Assembly: GCA_963850605.1 (NCBI GenBank)
Contig: CAWKLX010000002.1
Coordinates: 248,001 to 312,000, forward strand
Direction: 5' to 3'
Origin: BOG-908 sp963850605
Lineage (GTDB): Bacteria; Pseudomonadota; Alphaproteobacteria; Acetobacterales; Acetobacteraceae
Length of the DNA: 64,000 nucleotides
Below the pieces are notes generated by a model. It was not told the origin of the DNA and did no database searches. It saw only the letters and a program-made list of their open reading frames with translations. Shown here in pieces: positions 7,769 through 16,445 of the stretch (positions are counted from its first letter, which is position 1; every line of letters starts with the position of its first letter). The translations under genes and the position numbers were made by a program.

Positions 7769-9223
7769 ATGATCGCCAGGCTGGCGTGGTGGACCGGTCC
7801 CGCGGACCTGGAGACGCCGGTGGCCGCGTTCTTAAAGCTCGCGCATGGGCAGCCCAACTCGTTCCTGCTCGAAAGTATTGAAGGCGGCCAGGCCCGCGGT
7901 CGTTACTCGGTCATCGGCATGGCGCCCGACCTGGTGTGGCGCTGCCGCGACGGTGTGGCGGAGGTGAACCGCCACGCCCGCGCCGCCCCCCATGCTTTCG
8001 CCCGCGATCCAAGCCCCGCTCTGAACAGTTTGCGCACGCTGGTAGCCGAAACGCATCTGGCGCTGCCCCCCGGCCTGCCTCCCATGATCGGCGGCCTGTT
8101 CGGCTACCTGGGCTACGACATGGTGCGCCTGATGGAGCGCCTGCCTGCCGAAAAACCCGACGAACTAGGCCTGCCCGAAGCGGTGCTGCTGCGCCCAACT
8201 TTGTTCTGCGTGTTCGACAACGTGCGCGATGAGCTGACGCTGGCCGCGCCCATTTACCCCGCGGATGGCACCGACCCCGATACCGCCTGGGCCGACGCCC
8301 AATTGCGTCTGGCCGAAGCCCGCGCGGCCCTGGCGCGTCCGCTGCCCCAGGCGCCTCCGCCAGTGACGCTGCCGCCGCAACCCGAGCCGCAGGCCAACAT
8401 GACGCGGGGGGCGTTTCTGGCCGCGGTGGAGCGCGCGAAGGAGTACATTGCGGCCGGCGACGTGTTCCAGGTCGTGCCCAGTCAGCGCTTTTCCGCGCCC
8501 TTCTCCCTGCCCCCCTTCGCGCTGTATCGCGCACTCCGGCGCATCAACCCGGCGCCCTTCCTATTCTTCCTCGATTTCGGCGGATTTTCGGTGGTGGGCA
8601 GCAGCCCCGAGATCCTTGTGCGTTTGCGCGCCGGCACGGTGACGGTCCGTCCCCTGGCCGGCACCCGCCGGCGTGGCGACACGGCCGAGGAGGATGCGCG
8701 CCTGGAGGCCGATCTACTGGCGGACCCCAAGGAGCGCGCCGAGCACCTGATGCTGATCGACCTCGCCCGCCACGATGTGGGCCGCGTGGCCGAGCTCGGC
8801 TCCGTTCAAGTGACGGAACGGTTTGCCGTCGAGCGGTTCAGCCACGTCATGCACATTTCATCAACCGTCGAAGGCCGCGCTCGCCCGGGCGTGGACGCGG
8901 TCGATGCCCTGATTGCCGGTTTCCCCGCCGGCACGCTCTCGGGCGCCCCCAAAATCCGCGCCATGGAGATCATCGAGGAGCTGGAACCCTCCCGACGCGG
9001 CATCTACGCCGGCTGTATCGGCTATTTCGCGCCGGACGGGACAATGGACACGTGCATCGGCTTACGCACCGCCGTGGTCAAGGACGGCACGATGTATGTG
9101 CAGGCGGGGTGCGGGGTGGTCGCTGATTCCGTGGCGGAGTCCGAATTCGAGGAGACGCGGCAGAAGAGCCGGGCGCTGTTCCGGGCGGCGGAGGAGGCGG
9201 TGCGGTTTGCGTCGGAGCGCTGA
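7769..9223 (+). CDS. trpE: Anthranilate synthase component I
   Basis: Makes anthranilate from chorismate and ammonia, the first committed step of tryptophan synthesis. 484 residues, normal for stand-alone TrpE. The N-terminal LLES motif (FLLESIEGGQARGRYSVIG, about residues 33-51), where tryptophan feedback inhibition acts, separates it from PabB. The C-terminal chorismate-utilising domain shows VVPSQRF, SSPEILVR, PLAGTRRRG, DPKERAEHLMLIDLARHD and GTLSGAPKIRAMEII, the conserved catalytic signatures. The start ATG is one base after the preceding stop. The usual trpG-trpD-trpC partners are not downstream: the next gene is an unrelated ATP-grasp/alpha-E protein. Confidence 0.96.
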   Translation: MIARLAWWTGPADLETPVAAFLKLAHGQPNSFLLESIEGGQARGRYSVIGMAPDLVWRCRDGVAEVNRHARAAPHAFARDPSPALNSLRTLVAETHLALPPGLPPMIGGLFGYLGYDMVRLMERLPAEKPDELGLPEAVLLRPTLFCVFDNVRDELTLAAPIYPADGTDPDTAWADAQLRLAEARAALARPLPQAPPPVTLPPQPEPQANMTRGAFLAAVERAKEYIAAGDVFQVVPSQRFSAPFSLPPFALYRALRRINPAPFLFFLDFGGFSVVGSSPEILVRLRAGTVTVRPLAGTRRRGDTAEEDARLEADLLADPKERAEHLMLIDLARHDVGRVAELGSVQVTERFAVERFSHVMHISSTVEGRARPGVDAVDALIAGFPAGTLSGAPKIRAMEIIEELEPSRRGIYAGCIGYFAPDGTMDTCIGLRTAVVKDGTMYVQAGCGVVADSVAESEFEETRQKSRALFRAAEEAVRFASER

Positions 9224-9320
9224 AACGGGGATCACGGCGCTCGCCTGAGTACCGTGTCGCCCGACGCGCGTTTCGAATCCGGCCTTGCAACCAGCGGCCT
9301 GCTCACCTGACACTGGGCAT

Positions 9321-11753
9321 ATGTGTCAACTCCCTGCCGACGAGTTGTTGGATCCGGCGGGGCGGTTGCGGGGGGCTTGGCGGCGGGTGCTGGGGGCGCT
9401 GCTGGGGATGGGGACGGAGGCGCTGCGGGAGCGGGCGGCGGAGTTGGCGCGGGCTTGCGCCGAGGAGGGGGTGAGGGCGGCGGGGGAGCGGGCCTGGCGG
9501 TGTGATGCGATCCCGTTTCTGCTGACGGAGACGGAGTATTCGGGGCTGGCGCTGGGGCTGGCGCAGCGGGCCGAACTTTTGGAGCTGGTGCTGGCCGATG
9601 TGTACGGGCCGCGGCGGCTGCTGGCGGACGGGTTGCTGCCGCCTTCGCTGGTGTATGGGAGTGAGGGGTATGTGCGGGCCTGCCGTGCGTCGGTCGAGGG
9701 TGGGCGGGCGCCGGGGCGTGCGCTGAATCTTTACGCGGCGGACCTGGTGCGCGGGCCGGGCGGGTGGTGCGTGCTCGCGGACGTGACGGGAGAGCCGGCC
9801 GGGCTGGGCTATGCGCTGGAAAACCGGCGGGTGCTGTCGCGGGTATTGCCGGAGCTGTTCCGCGGTTTTGACGTGGGCGCGCTGCGGCCTTTTTTCGATA
9901 CGTGGCAGGACGGGCTGCAGCGGCTGGCGCCCGCGGAGGTGGGCAATCCCGGACTGGCGCTGCTGACTCCAGGGCACGCTGACCCTCGGTGGTATGAGCA
10001 TGTGGTGCTGGCCGGCGCGCTGGGGTGCGCGCTGGTGGAGGACGAGGATTTGGCGGTCCGCCACGGCGCGCTGTGGATCAAGACGCTGCGCGGGTTGCAG
10101 CCGGTGCATGTGCTGGTGCGTCGGCAGCGCGGGGGGGCGATCGATCAGCTCGAGCTGTCCGGCGATGCACGATGCGGGGCGCCGGGGCTGATGGTCGCGT
10201 GGCGGGACGGGGCGCTCAAAATGCTGAACGGGCCGGGGGCTGGCTGGGCGGAGGCGCCGGCACTCAGTGCGTTCTTGCCGGACGTGTCGCAAGCGCTGAC
10301 AGGGCGGGCGCTGGCGTTGGAGGGGGTGCCGTCGCTGTGGCTGGGGAATGCGGCGGCGCGCGCGCGGGTGGCGGGCGAGGATGGGTGGTGGGTGATGTCG
10401 GCCACCGATGCGGGTGAGGCGGTAGCGCCGTGGGCGTCGGCGCGGGCGGCTGTGGCCGAGCGGCCCTGGGCGTTTTGCGCGGTGGCGCCGCCGCCGGCGA
10501 GCACGGTACCCTGCCTGACGGCGGCGGGCGGGCTGGATCCGCGGCCGGTGATACTGCGGCTGTTCCTGGTGTTCGACGGGGACGCGTGGCGGCCGTTGCC
10601 GGGCGGGCTGGCGCGGGTGGTGTCGACGGGGGATGCGATGGGGCGGGTGGCACCGCATGAGGCGCTGACCAAGGATGTTTGGGTGCTGCAGGAGGAAGGG
10701 TTTTATACGCGCGGCCCGGCGCACCTGCAGGTGCCGCGGTTGGCGATACGCCGAGCGGCCGGGGACGTGCCGAGCCGGGTGGCCGATAATTTCTACTGGC
10801 TGGGCCGGTATCTGGAGCGGCTGGAGACGGCGGCGCGGCTGGTCCGCATCGTGCTGGGACGGCTGGGGCGGGGACCGCCGCTGCCGCGCGATCTGCCGGA
10901 TTTTGCGGTGCTGACGGCGTGCCTCGTCGATGCGGGGGTGGTGCCGGAGGAGCAGGCCGGGGCGGGCGGGGCGCAATTGGCCGATGTGCTGGTGCGCGCG
11001 CTCTCCCGCGATGGGGGCGTGGTCGCGGGGCTTATGGGGCGGGTGCGTGACCTGGCCGATCTGTTGCGCGACCGGCTGAGCACGGAAATGCACGCTTCGG
11101 TGGCCGGCGAGCTACGGCGGTTGAAGGGGGCGCGGGTGTTGCTGCGGCCCGGGCAGCGCGCGGTGGGAATCGGACTGGCGCAGGATTTTACCGGCGAGCT
11201 GCTGGGGTTTTGCGCGATGGTGGCGGGCTATACTGCCGAAAATATGGGGCTCGGCGGCGGGCGGCTGTTCCTGGATCTGGGGCGGCGGATCGAGCGGGCG
11301 CAGGCGGTGACTGGCCAGCTGGCGCAGGCGCTGGACCAGCTTCCCGAGCGGATCGAGGCCGGGCTGATGCTGGCGCTGGAGATGTGTGACAGCGCGCTGA
11401 CCTATCGCGCGCGGTACCTGACGGCGGTGCAGCCAGTGGCGGTGCTGGATCTGCTGCTGGCCGATGGAGGCAACCCGCGCAGCCTGGCGTATCAGCTGGG
11501 CGCCGCGCAAGCGAGTTTCCTGGTGCTGGAGGCGGGCGAGGCGGGCGAATTGGGCGCGCGCGTGGGGACGCTGCTGGCGCAGGTGGAGGGGATGGTGGCC
11601 GAGCTGGCCGCGACCGATCCGCCTGCGCAGGCGGCGTTGCTGGCGCCGCGGCTGCGCGACTTAGGTGGGGAGGTGTCGGAGGTGTCGGACGCGGTGCGGC
11701 GGCGGTATTTCGCGCTGCTGCCGGTGACGTTCACCGACGGGCGGGAGGGATGA
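9321..11753 (+). CDS. Circularly permuted ATP-grasp fused to an alpha-E domain
   Basis: 810 residues. Residues 1-490 match the circularly permuted type-2 ATP-grasp family: a helical N-terminus, RCDAIPFLLTETEYSGLALG, the ADVYGPRRLL segment, and a Gly-rich region followed by ALTKDVWVLQEEGFYTRG. Residues about 500-800 are an all-helical alpha-E (DUF403) domain starting SRVADNFYWLGRYLERLETAARL. ATP-grasp enzymes ligate carboxylates to amines through acyl phosphates; amide or peptide ligation is the family-based prediction. It opens a four-gene cluster and overlaps the transglutaminase gene by four bases. The coding strand is extremely G-rich with several runs of five to seven G, all in frame. Confident for the domains, low for the chemistry. 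Confidence 0.9.
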   Translation: MCQLPADELLDPAGRLRGAWRRVLGALLGMGTEALRERAAELARACAEEGVRAAGERAWRCDAIPFLLTETEYSGLALGLAQRAELLELVLADVYGPRRLLADGLLPPSLVYGSEGYVRACRASVEGGRAPGRALNLYAADLVRGPGGWCVLADVTGEPAGLGYALENRRVLSRVLPELFRGFDVGALRPFFDTWQDGLQRLAPAEVGNPGLALLTPGHADPRWYEHVVLAGALGCALVEDEDLAVRHGALWIKTLRGLQPVHVLVRRQRGGAIDQLELSGDARCGAPGLMVAWRDGALKMLNGPGAGWAEAPALSAFLPDVSQALTGRALALEGVPSLWLGNAAARARVAGEDGWWVMSATDAGEAVAPWASARAAVAERPWAFCAVAPPPASTVPCLTAAGGLDPRPVILRLFLVFDGDAWRPLPGGLARVVSTGDAMGRVAPHEALTKDVWVLQEEGFYTRGPAHLQVPRLAIRRAAGDVPSRVADNFYWLGRYLERLETAARLVRIVLGRLGRGPPLPRDLPDFAVLTACLVDAGVVPEEQAGAGGAQLADVLVRALSRDGGVVAGLMGRVRDLADLLRDRLSTEMHASVAGELRRLKGARVLLRPGQRAVGIGLAQDFTGELLGFCAMVAGYTAENMGLGGGRLFLDLGRRIERAQAVTGQLAQALDQLPERIEAGLMLALEMCDSALTYRARYLTAVQPVAVLDLLLADGGNPRSLAYQLGAAQASFLVLEAGEAGELGARVGTLLAQVEGMVAELAATDPPAQAALLAPRLRDLGGEVSEVSDAVRRRYFALLPVTFTDGREG

Positions 11754-12631
11754 GGTATCGCGTCCGGCACGCAACCCAGTACGATTACGCGACGCCAGTC
11801 GATCTGGGGGCGCACATGCTGCATCTGCAGCCGCGCGTGCTGGCCTGGCAGGCGGTGGTGGATTGCCGGCTGGGGTGCGATCCGGCGTCCGGGGTGAGGC
11901 GGACCGGGACGGATTGCTTCGGCAATGCGGTGAGCTGGCTGTTCCTGGATCGGCCGCATGCGCGGCTGACGGTGACGCTGGAGGCGGAGGTGGAGGTGCG
12001 GCCGCCGCCGGTGCCCGACGCGCGGGCGACGCCGGCCTGGGAGGCGGTGCGGGACGGAGCGTGCGGGGCCGGTGCGGTGGAGGCGGCGGAGTTCGTGTTT
12101 GACTCGCCGATGGCGCCGGCGATCGCGGCGGCGCGCGACTATGCCGCAGCGTCGTTTCCGGCGGGGCGGTGTGTGCTGGAGGGGGTACTCGACCTAAACG
12201 CGCGTATCGGGCGCGACATCGCGTTTCGCGCCGGGGTGACGAAGGTAGGCACGACGGTGGCGCAGGTGCTGGCGGGGCGGGCGGGTGTTTGCCAGGATTT
12301 TTCGCATCTGATGATCGCGGGGCTGCGCGGGCTTGGTTTGCCTGCCCGCTATGTCAGTGGTTACATCCGTACGAAGCCGCCGCCTGGGCAGCCACGGCTG
12401 CGTGGATGCGACCAGTCGCATGCGTGGGTGGGGTGCTGGCTGGGTGCGGCGGACGGGTGGGTGGATATCGATCCGACGAATGGGGTGCTGATCAGGGATG
12501 AGCATGTGGTTCTAGGCTGGGGCAGGGATTTTTCCGACGTGAGCCCGCTCTGCGGCGTCATTTTGGGGGGCGGCAAGCATACGCTGAGCGTGAGCGTCGA
12601 TCTGGAGCCGGTCGAGACGGCTGATGACTGA
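11750..12631 (+). CDS. Transglutaminase-like cysteine protease/transferase
   Basis: 293 residues. The N-terminal beta-rich region (MRYRVRHATQYDYATPV...MLHLQPR) is the bacterial transglutaminase N domain, followed by a papain-like transglutaminase core. The catalytic triad is visible: Cys181 in GVCQDFSHL, His224 in SHAWVGCW and Asp241 in DIDPTNG. Members of this fold cleave or form amide bonds, most often as proteases in bacteria. The start codon sits in an ATGA overlap with the ATP-grasp/alpha-E gene, and the stop overlaps the next ATP-grasp gene by eight bases, so these proteins should be made together. It may cut or recycle whatever the ATP-grasp enzymes ligate. Confidence 0.9.
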   Translation: MRYRVRHATQYDYATPVDLGAHMLHLQPRVLAWQAVVDCRLGCDPASGVRRTGTDCFGNAVSWLFLDRPHARLTVTLEAEVEVRPPPVPDARATPAWEAVRDGACGAGAVEAAEFVFDSPMAPAIAAARDYAAASFPAGRCVLEGVLDLNARIGRDIAFRAGVTKVGTTVAQVLAGRAGVCQDFSHLMIAGLRGLGLPARYVSGYIRTKPPPGQPRLRGCDQSHAWVGCWLGAADGWVDIDPTNGVLIRDEHVVLGWGRDFSDVSPLCGVILGGGKHTLSVSVDLEPVETADD

Positions 12632-14069
12632 TGACGTGCAGGGACTGCTCGACGGCTACGACAAGGGCAAATTCTTCTGCGAGCTGATGGACTGCGCGGC
12701 GCACGATCCGGCGGTGCGGCTGATCGCGAGCCGGCTGGCGGCGATGGATCCGGCGGAGTTGCAGCGGCGGGCGCATATCGCCGAGGTGGAGCTGTACAAC
12801 CAGGGGATCACGTTCACCGTCTATTCGGACAAGGACGCGATCGATCGCATCCTGCCGTTCGACCTCATTCCGCGCGTGCTGACCGCGCGCGAGTGGGACA
12901 CGCTGGAGCGTGGCGTGCGGCAGCGCGTGGCGGCGCTGAACGCGTTCATCTGGGACGTCTACCACGGGCAGAATATTCTGAAAGATGGCGTGGTGCCGTC
13001 CGCCCTGGTGCTGGGCAACAGCAATTTTCGGCCCGAGATGGTGGGGCTGGACGTGCCGCACGGGACCTACGTGCATGTGTGCGGGGTGGACATCATCCGC
13101 GACCAGCATGGCGCTTTTCTGGTGCTGGAGGACAATGCGCGCACGCCGTCCGGCGTGTCCTACGTGATCGAGAACCGCAACATGATGCGGCGGATCTTCC
13201 CCGATCTGATGGACGGGATCGCGGTGCGGCCGGTGGGATCGTACGGGATGATGCTGCAGGCGGCGTTGGCCGAAATTGCGCCCACCGACGTGTCCGACCC
13301 GCAGGTGGTGCTGCTGTCGCCCGGGATTTATAACTCCGCCTACTTCGAGCACATCTTTCTGGCGCGCGAGATGGGCGTGCCGCTGGTCGAGGGCAACGAC
13401 CTGGTGGTGCAGGACGGGTGCGTGTGGATGCGCACGACGGCGGGACTGGCGCCGGTGCATAGTATATATAGACGACTGAACGACGATTTCCTCGATCCGG
13501 ACGTGTTTCGCGCGGACAGCCAGTTGGGTGTGCGCGGGTTGATCGATGCGTGGCGTCGGGGGCGGGTGGCGATTGCAAACGCGGTGGGCACGGGGGTGGC
13601 CGACGACAAGGCCATCTACGCGTACATGCCGCGCATCATCCGATATTACCTGGGCGAAGATGCGGTGCTCGCCAATGTGGAGACGCATATTTGCGGGGAG
13701 GCGGAGGGGTTGGCCTATACGTTGGCCAATCTGGAAAAACTGGTGGTCAAGCCGGTGGGGGAATCGGGCGGGTATGGACTGATCATCGGGCCGCATGCCA
13801 CGCGCGACGAGATTGCCGCGTTCCGCGTGCAGCTTCTGGCTGATCCGGCCAACTATATAAGTCAGCCGATGATCGATCTGTCGGTCTCGCCGACCTTGGC
13901 CGGGGACCGGCTGTTACCGCGGCATGTGGATTTGCGTCCGTTCGCGATCACGGGGCGCAAGACTTGGGTGCTGCCTGGCGGGTTGACGCGGGTGGCGCTG
14001 CGGGAGGGATCGCTGGTGGTCAATTCGTCGCAGGGGGGCGGATCGAAAGATACATGGGTACTGGAGTGA
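12624..14069 (+). CDS. Circularly permuted ATP-grasp enzyme (stand-alone)
   Basis: 481 residues covering a complete circularly permuted type-2 ATP-grasp protein. Recognisable blocks are FTVYSDKDAIDRILPFDLIPR, ALNAFIWDVYHGQ, NFRPEMVGLDVPHGTYVHV, VLEDNARTPSGVSYVIENR, LLSPGIYNSAYFEH and the C-terminal VKPVGESGGYGLIIGP nucleotide-binding loop, ending in GGGSKDTWVLE. The conserved acidic and glycine-rich loops appear intact, so it should be the active ligase, whereas the fused paralogue upstream is more divergent. It overlaps the transglutaminase gene and is followed after 10 bp by a separate alpha-E protein. Substrate unknown. Confidence 0.93.
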   Translation: MTDDVQGLLDGYDKGKFFCELMDCAAHDPAVRLIASRLAAMDPAELQRRAHIAEVELYNQGITFTVYSDKDAIDRILPFDLIPRVLTAREWDTLERGVRQRVAALNAFIWDVYHGQNILKDGVVPSALVLGNSNFRPEMVGLDVPHGTYVHVCGVDIIRDQHGAFLVLEDNARTPSGVSYVIENRNMMRRIFPDLMDGIAVRPVGSYGMMLQAALAEIAPTDVSDPQVVLLSPGIYNSAYFEHIFLAREMGVPLVEGNDLVVQDGCVWMRTTAGLAPVHSIYRRLNDDFLDPDVFRADSQLGVRGLIDAWRRGRVAIANAVGTGVADDKAIYAYMPRIIRYYLGEDAVLANVETHICGEAEGLAYTLANLEKLVVKPVGESGGYGLIIGPHATRDEIAAFRVQLLADPANYISQPMIDLSVSPTLAGDRLLPRHVDLRPFAITGRKTWVLPGGLTRVALREGSLVVNSSQGGGSKDTWVLE

Positions 14070-14079
14070 GGCGCACGCG

Positions 14080-15099
14080 ATGACCACGTGCGAGGACTCC
14101 GACGCGTCTGCGCGGCGGCCGGCGCTGCTGCTGTCGCGCTATGCGGAGGCGCTGTTCTGGATGGCGCGATACATGGAGCGCGTGGAAAACCTGGCGCGCG
14201 TGCTGGATGTGACCGACACGTTCGTGCGGCATGGCGTGGACCAGTCCGGCTGGCGCAGCGTGATCCAGATCAATGCCGACGAGGAACGGTTTACCCGGCT
14301 GTACCACGGCCACGCGACGGCGGAGAACGTGGCCCGTTTCTATCTGGCCGACCGCGACAACCCCAACTCGATTTTGTCGGCGTTGTTCGCGGCGCGGGAG
14401 AATGCGCGCACCTTGCGGCCGCTGATCCCGATCGAGGTGTGGGGGCACATCAACGTGTTCTACAACCATGTACGGGGGCTGTCCGGGGCGGATTCCGCAC
14501 CGTCCCGCGTGTCCGGGCTGTGCGCCTATCTGAAGGAGCAGTGCCAAACCCATGCGGGCATTATCGACGGCACGCTGTATCGCGACCAGAGCTGGGCGTT
14601 CTATGCGATCGGCAAGTTCATCGAGCGCGGCGACCAGACGTCGCGGCTGGTGGATATCAAGTATCACACGCTGCTGCCCTCGCCGGAGGATGTGGGCAGC
14701 GCGCTGGATGTGAGCCAATGGCACGCGTTGCTGCGGGCGGCCTCCGGCTATCAGGCATATCGGCGGATCAATCCCAGCTACATGACGCCGGCGTCGGTCG
14801 CCGGCTTCTTGCTGATGAACCATTCGTTTCCGCGCAGCGTGACGCTGTGCGTGCGCCAGATCGAGATGTACCTGTCGCAGTTGAGCTCCGGGTACGGGCT
14901 GCGCGGCGCGTATCGGGCGCAGGAGCGGCTGGACGAGTTGCGGGCGGCGCTGATGGACCAGACGATCAACCAGATACTGGCGCGCGGGCTGCACGAGTTT
15001 TTGGACTGGGTACAGTTGCAGTTCATCGGGTTGCAGGAGGCGATGGCGGAGTCGTTCTGGCGCAAACCGGGGATGGCGCAGGGCCAGGGGCAGTCGTAG
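14080..15099 (+). CDS. Alpha-E domain protein (DUF403)
   Basis: 339 residues, all-helical, starting with the family signature LLSRYAEALFWMARYMERVENLARVLDV and containing NPNSILSALFAARENARTLR and FIERGDQTSRLVDIKYH. Alpha-E proteins are found almost only beside circularly permuted ATP-grasp and transglutaminase genes; no reaction is established for them. This stand-alone copy pairs with the ATP-grasp gene 10 bp upstream, while the first gene of the cluster carries the same two domains fused. It is the last gene of the cluster; a decayed Uma2 gene on the opposite strand follows. Confidence 0.92.
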   Translation: MTTCEDSDASARRPALLLSRYAEALFWMARYMERVENLARVLDVTDTFVRHGVDQSGWRSVIQINADEERFTRLYHGHATAENVARFYLADRDNPNSILSALFAARENARTLRPLIPIEVWGHINVFYNHVRGLSGADSAPSRVSGLCAYLKEQCQTHAGIIDGTLYRDQSWAFYAIGKFIERGDQTSRLVDIKYHTLLPSPEDVGSALDVSQWHALLRAASGYQAYRRINPSYMTPASVAGFLLMNHSFPRSVTLCVRQIEMYLSQLSSGYGLRGAYRAQERLDELRAALMDQTINQILARGLHEFLDWVQLQFIGLQEAMAESFWRKPGMAQGQGQS

Positions 15100-15102
15100 C
15101 CG

Positions 15103-15582
15103 TCAGTCCTCGCTGCCAGGGCGCCTGCGGCCATCCCTCGGGAATTCGATGTCCTCGTAGATCTCCGCACCTGGAATCTCGACGCCAATTTTCCTCGCTG
15201 CTGGAGCAGGACGTAGCGTCGGACCGACGGTATCGCGCGATGATCACGTAATTTCTCGACGTGGTCGATCCGGTCAGACCGGGCTGATAACCTCGAATAT
15301 CACGACGGCGCCTTGGATCAGCTTGGCGTCCTCGCGAACGGGCATGCAGGTGACGAGCGCGTCCGGGTAGCGGACGGCCGCCCCGGCCGTCTCCACGCCG
15401 GCATCGGGTCCAAGGCACCGGCACGGCGTGCCTCGCAGGCGGGATCGCAGGGCATCCCAGAGATTTTGGCAGATGAGATTGTGGTTGTTTGTACCCCAGT
15501 GCACAGCGACCGCCGCAAATCCGTCGAACTCGTAGCGCCGGTCATCGGGTGGCTCCCAAGCAAGAAATTCTGCCTGGGTCAT
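15103..15582 (-). pseudogene. Decayed Uma2-family (PD-(D/E)XK-like) endonuclease gene
   Basis: The first 100 codons (MTQAEFLAWEPPDDRRYEFD ... VVIFEVISPV) match the N-terminal two-thirds of the Uma2 family. The frame then meets a stop. Removing one base (the A at 15276) restores DRIDHVEKLRDHRAIPSVRR and YVLLQQ, the typical next segment. A third frame gives KIGVEIPGAEIYEDIEFPRD, the usual C-terminus, but about 30 codons between the last two pieces are missing. The gene therefore has one single-base insertion and one internal deletion with a second frame change, and cannot give a normal protein. An intact Uma2 gene lies at 29228-29776. Confidence 0.75.
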
Positions 15583-15674
15583 GGTGGGAGTGACGAGGGC
15601 GTGGCCCAGGCGGACTGCATAGCCGGGGGGCGTCGGCACGCATCCTTGCCGGTGCTGGCGCGTAGCTGTGGGTC

Positions 15675-16445
15675 ATGAATGACGCCACGATCGGCCCGAG
15701 CCACCGCCTGCGCAGTGCCGCGCGCGTGCACGCGGCACTGCGCGCGCTGCCCGTGGGCGAACTGGCGGCGGAGACCGCGGGGGTGCCGCTGCTTGTGCTG
15801 GCGCCGCATCCCGACGACGAGACGCTGGGCTGTGGCGGGCTGATCGCGCAGGCGGTGGCGACGGGCCAGGAAGTGCGTGTGCTGGTGCTGACCGACGGCA
15901 CCAAATCGCACCCGGCTTCGGCGGCCTATCCGGCCGCGCGGCTACGGCGATTGCGAGAAGGGGAGAGCCGGGAGGCGGCGCGGGCGCTGGGCCTCGATCC
16001 GGCGCACGTGGCATTCCTGAGATTGCCGGATGCGCATATGCCGCAGGGCGGCGCGGCGGCGGAGCGCGCGGCGAACGCAGTGGCGGTGCATGCAGCGGCG
16101 ATACGGACGGGCGCGCTGTTCGTGACCTGGCGGCATGATCCGCATGGCGACCACAAGGCGGCGGCATCCCTTGCGTCAATCGTGGCGGCGCGGCTTGGTG
16201 TTCCCCTGTTCGAATATCCGGTCTGGGGTTGGACCTTGCCGCCACGCCGTTTGCTGGAGACGGGCGACACGCGCGGGTTCCGGCTGGATGTGCGCGCGCA
16301 TCTGCCGGCCAAGCGGCGGGCGATCGCCTGCCACCGATCGCAGCTTGGCCAGGTGGTAAAGGACGATCCGGGCGGGTTCACGATGGATCCGGCCTTTGTC
16401 GAATTGTTCACCGGACCCTGGGAGACGTTCTTGCGCGTCGCGTGA
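15675..16445 (+). CDS. PIG-L/LmbE-family N-acetylglucosamine deacetylase-like protein
   Basis: 256 residues. The zinc-binding motif PHPDDE at residues 44-49 and the later HDPHGDH segment are the hallmarks of the PIG-L/LmbE family, Zn-dependent de-N-acetylases acting on GlcNAc conjugates or related compounds. The TLGCGGLIA and VLVLTDGTKSHP stretches also fit. No signal peptide, so cytoplasmic. It is transcribed toward mtnA, and the two stop codons are directly adjacent (16443-16445 and 16446-16448). The substrate cannot be deduced; no sugar-biosynthesis neighbours are present. Confidence 0.87.
   Translation: MNDATIGPSHRLRSAARVHAALRALPVGELAAETAGVPLLVLAPHPDDETLGCGGLIAQAVATGQEVRVLVLTDGTKSHPASAAYPAARLRRLREGESREAARALGLDPAHVAFLRLPDAHMPQGGAAAERAANAVAVHAAAIRTGALFVTWRHDPHGDHKAAASLASIVAARLGVPLFEYPVWGWTLPPRRLLETGDTRGFRLDVRAHLPAKRRAIACHRSQLGQVVKDDPGGFTMDPAFVELFTGPWETFLRVA

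Noticed and set aside
9303..11093. Long 596-codon open frame on the minus strand
   Set aside because: It is the mirror of the extremely G-rich ATP-grasp/alpha-E gene, with Arg/Pro/Gln-rich composition and no family pattern.
12558..13796. 412-codon minus-strand frame
   Set aside because: Antisense shadow of the stand-alone ATP-grasp gene, composition dominated by His/Arg/Gln.
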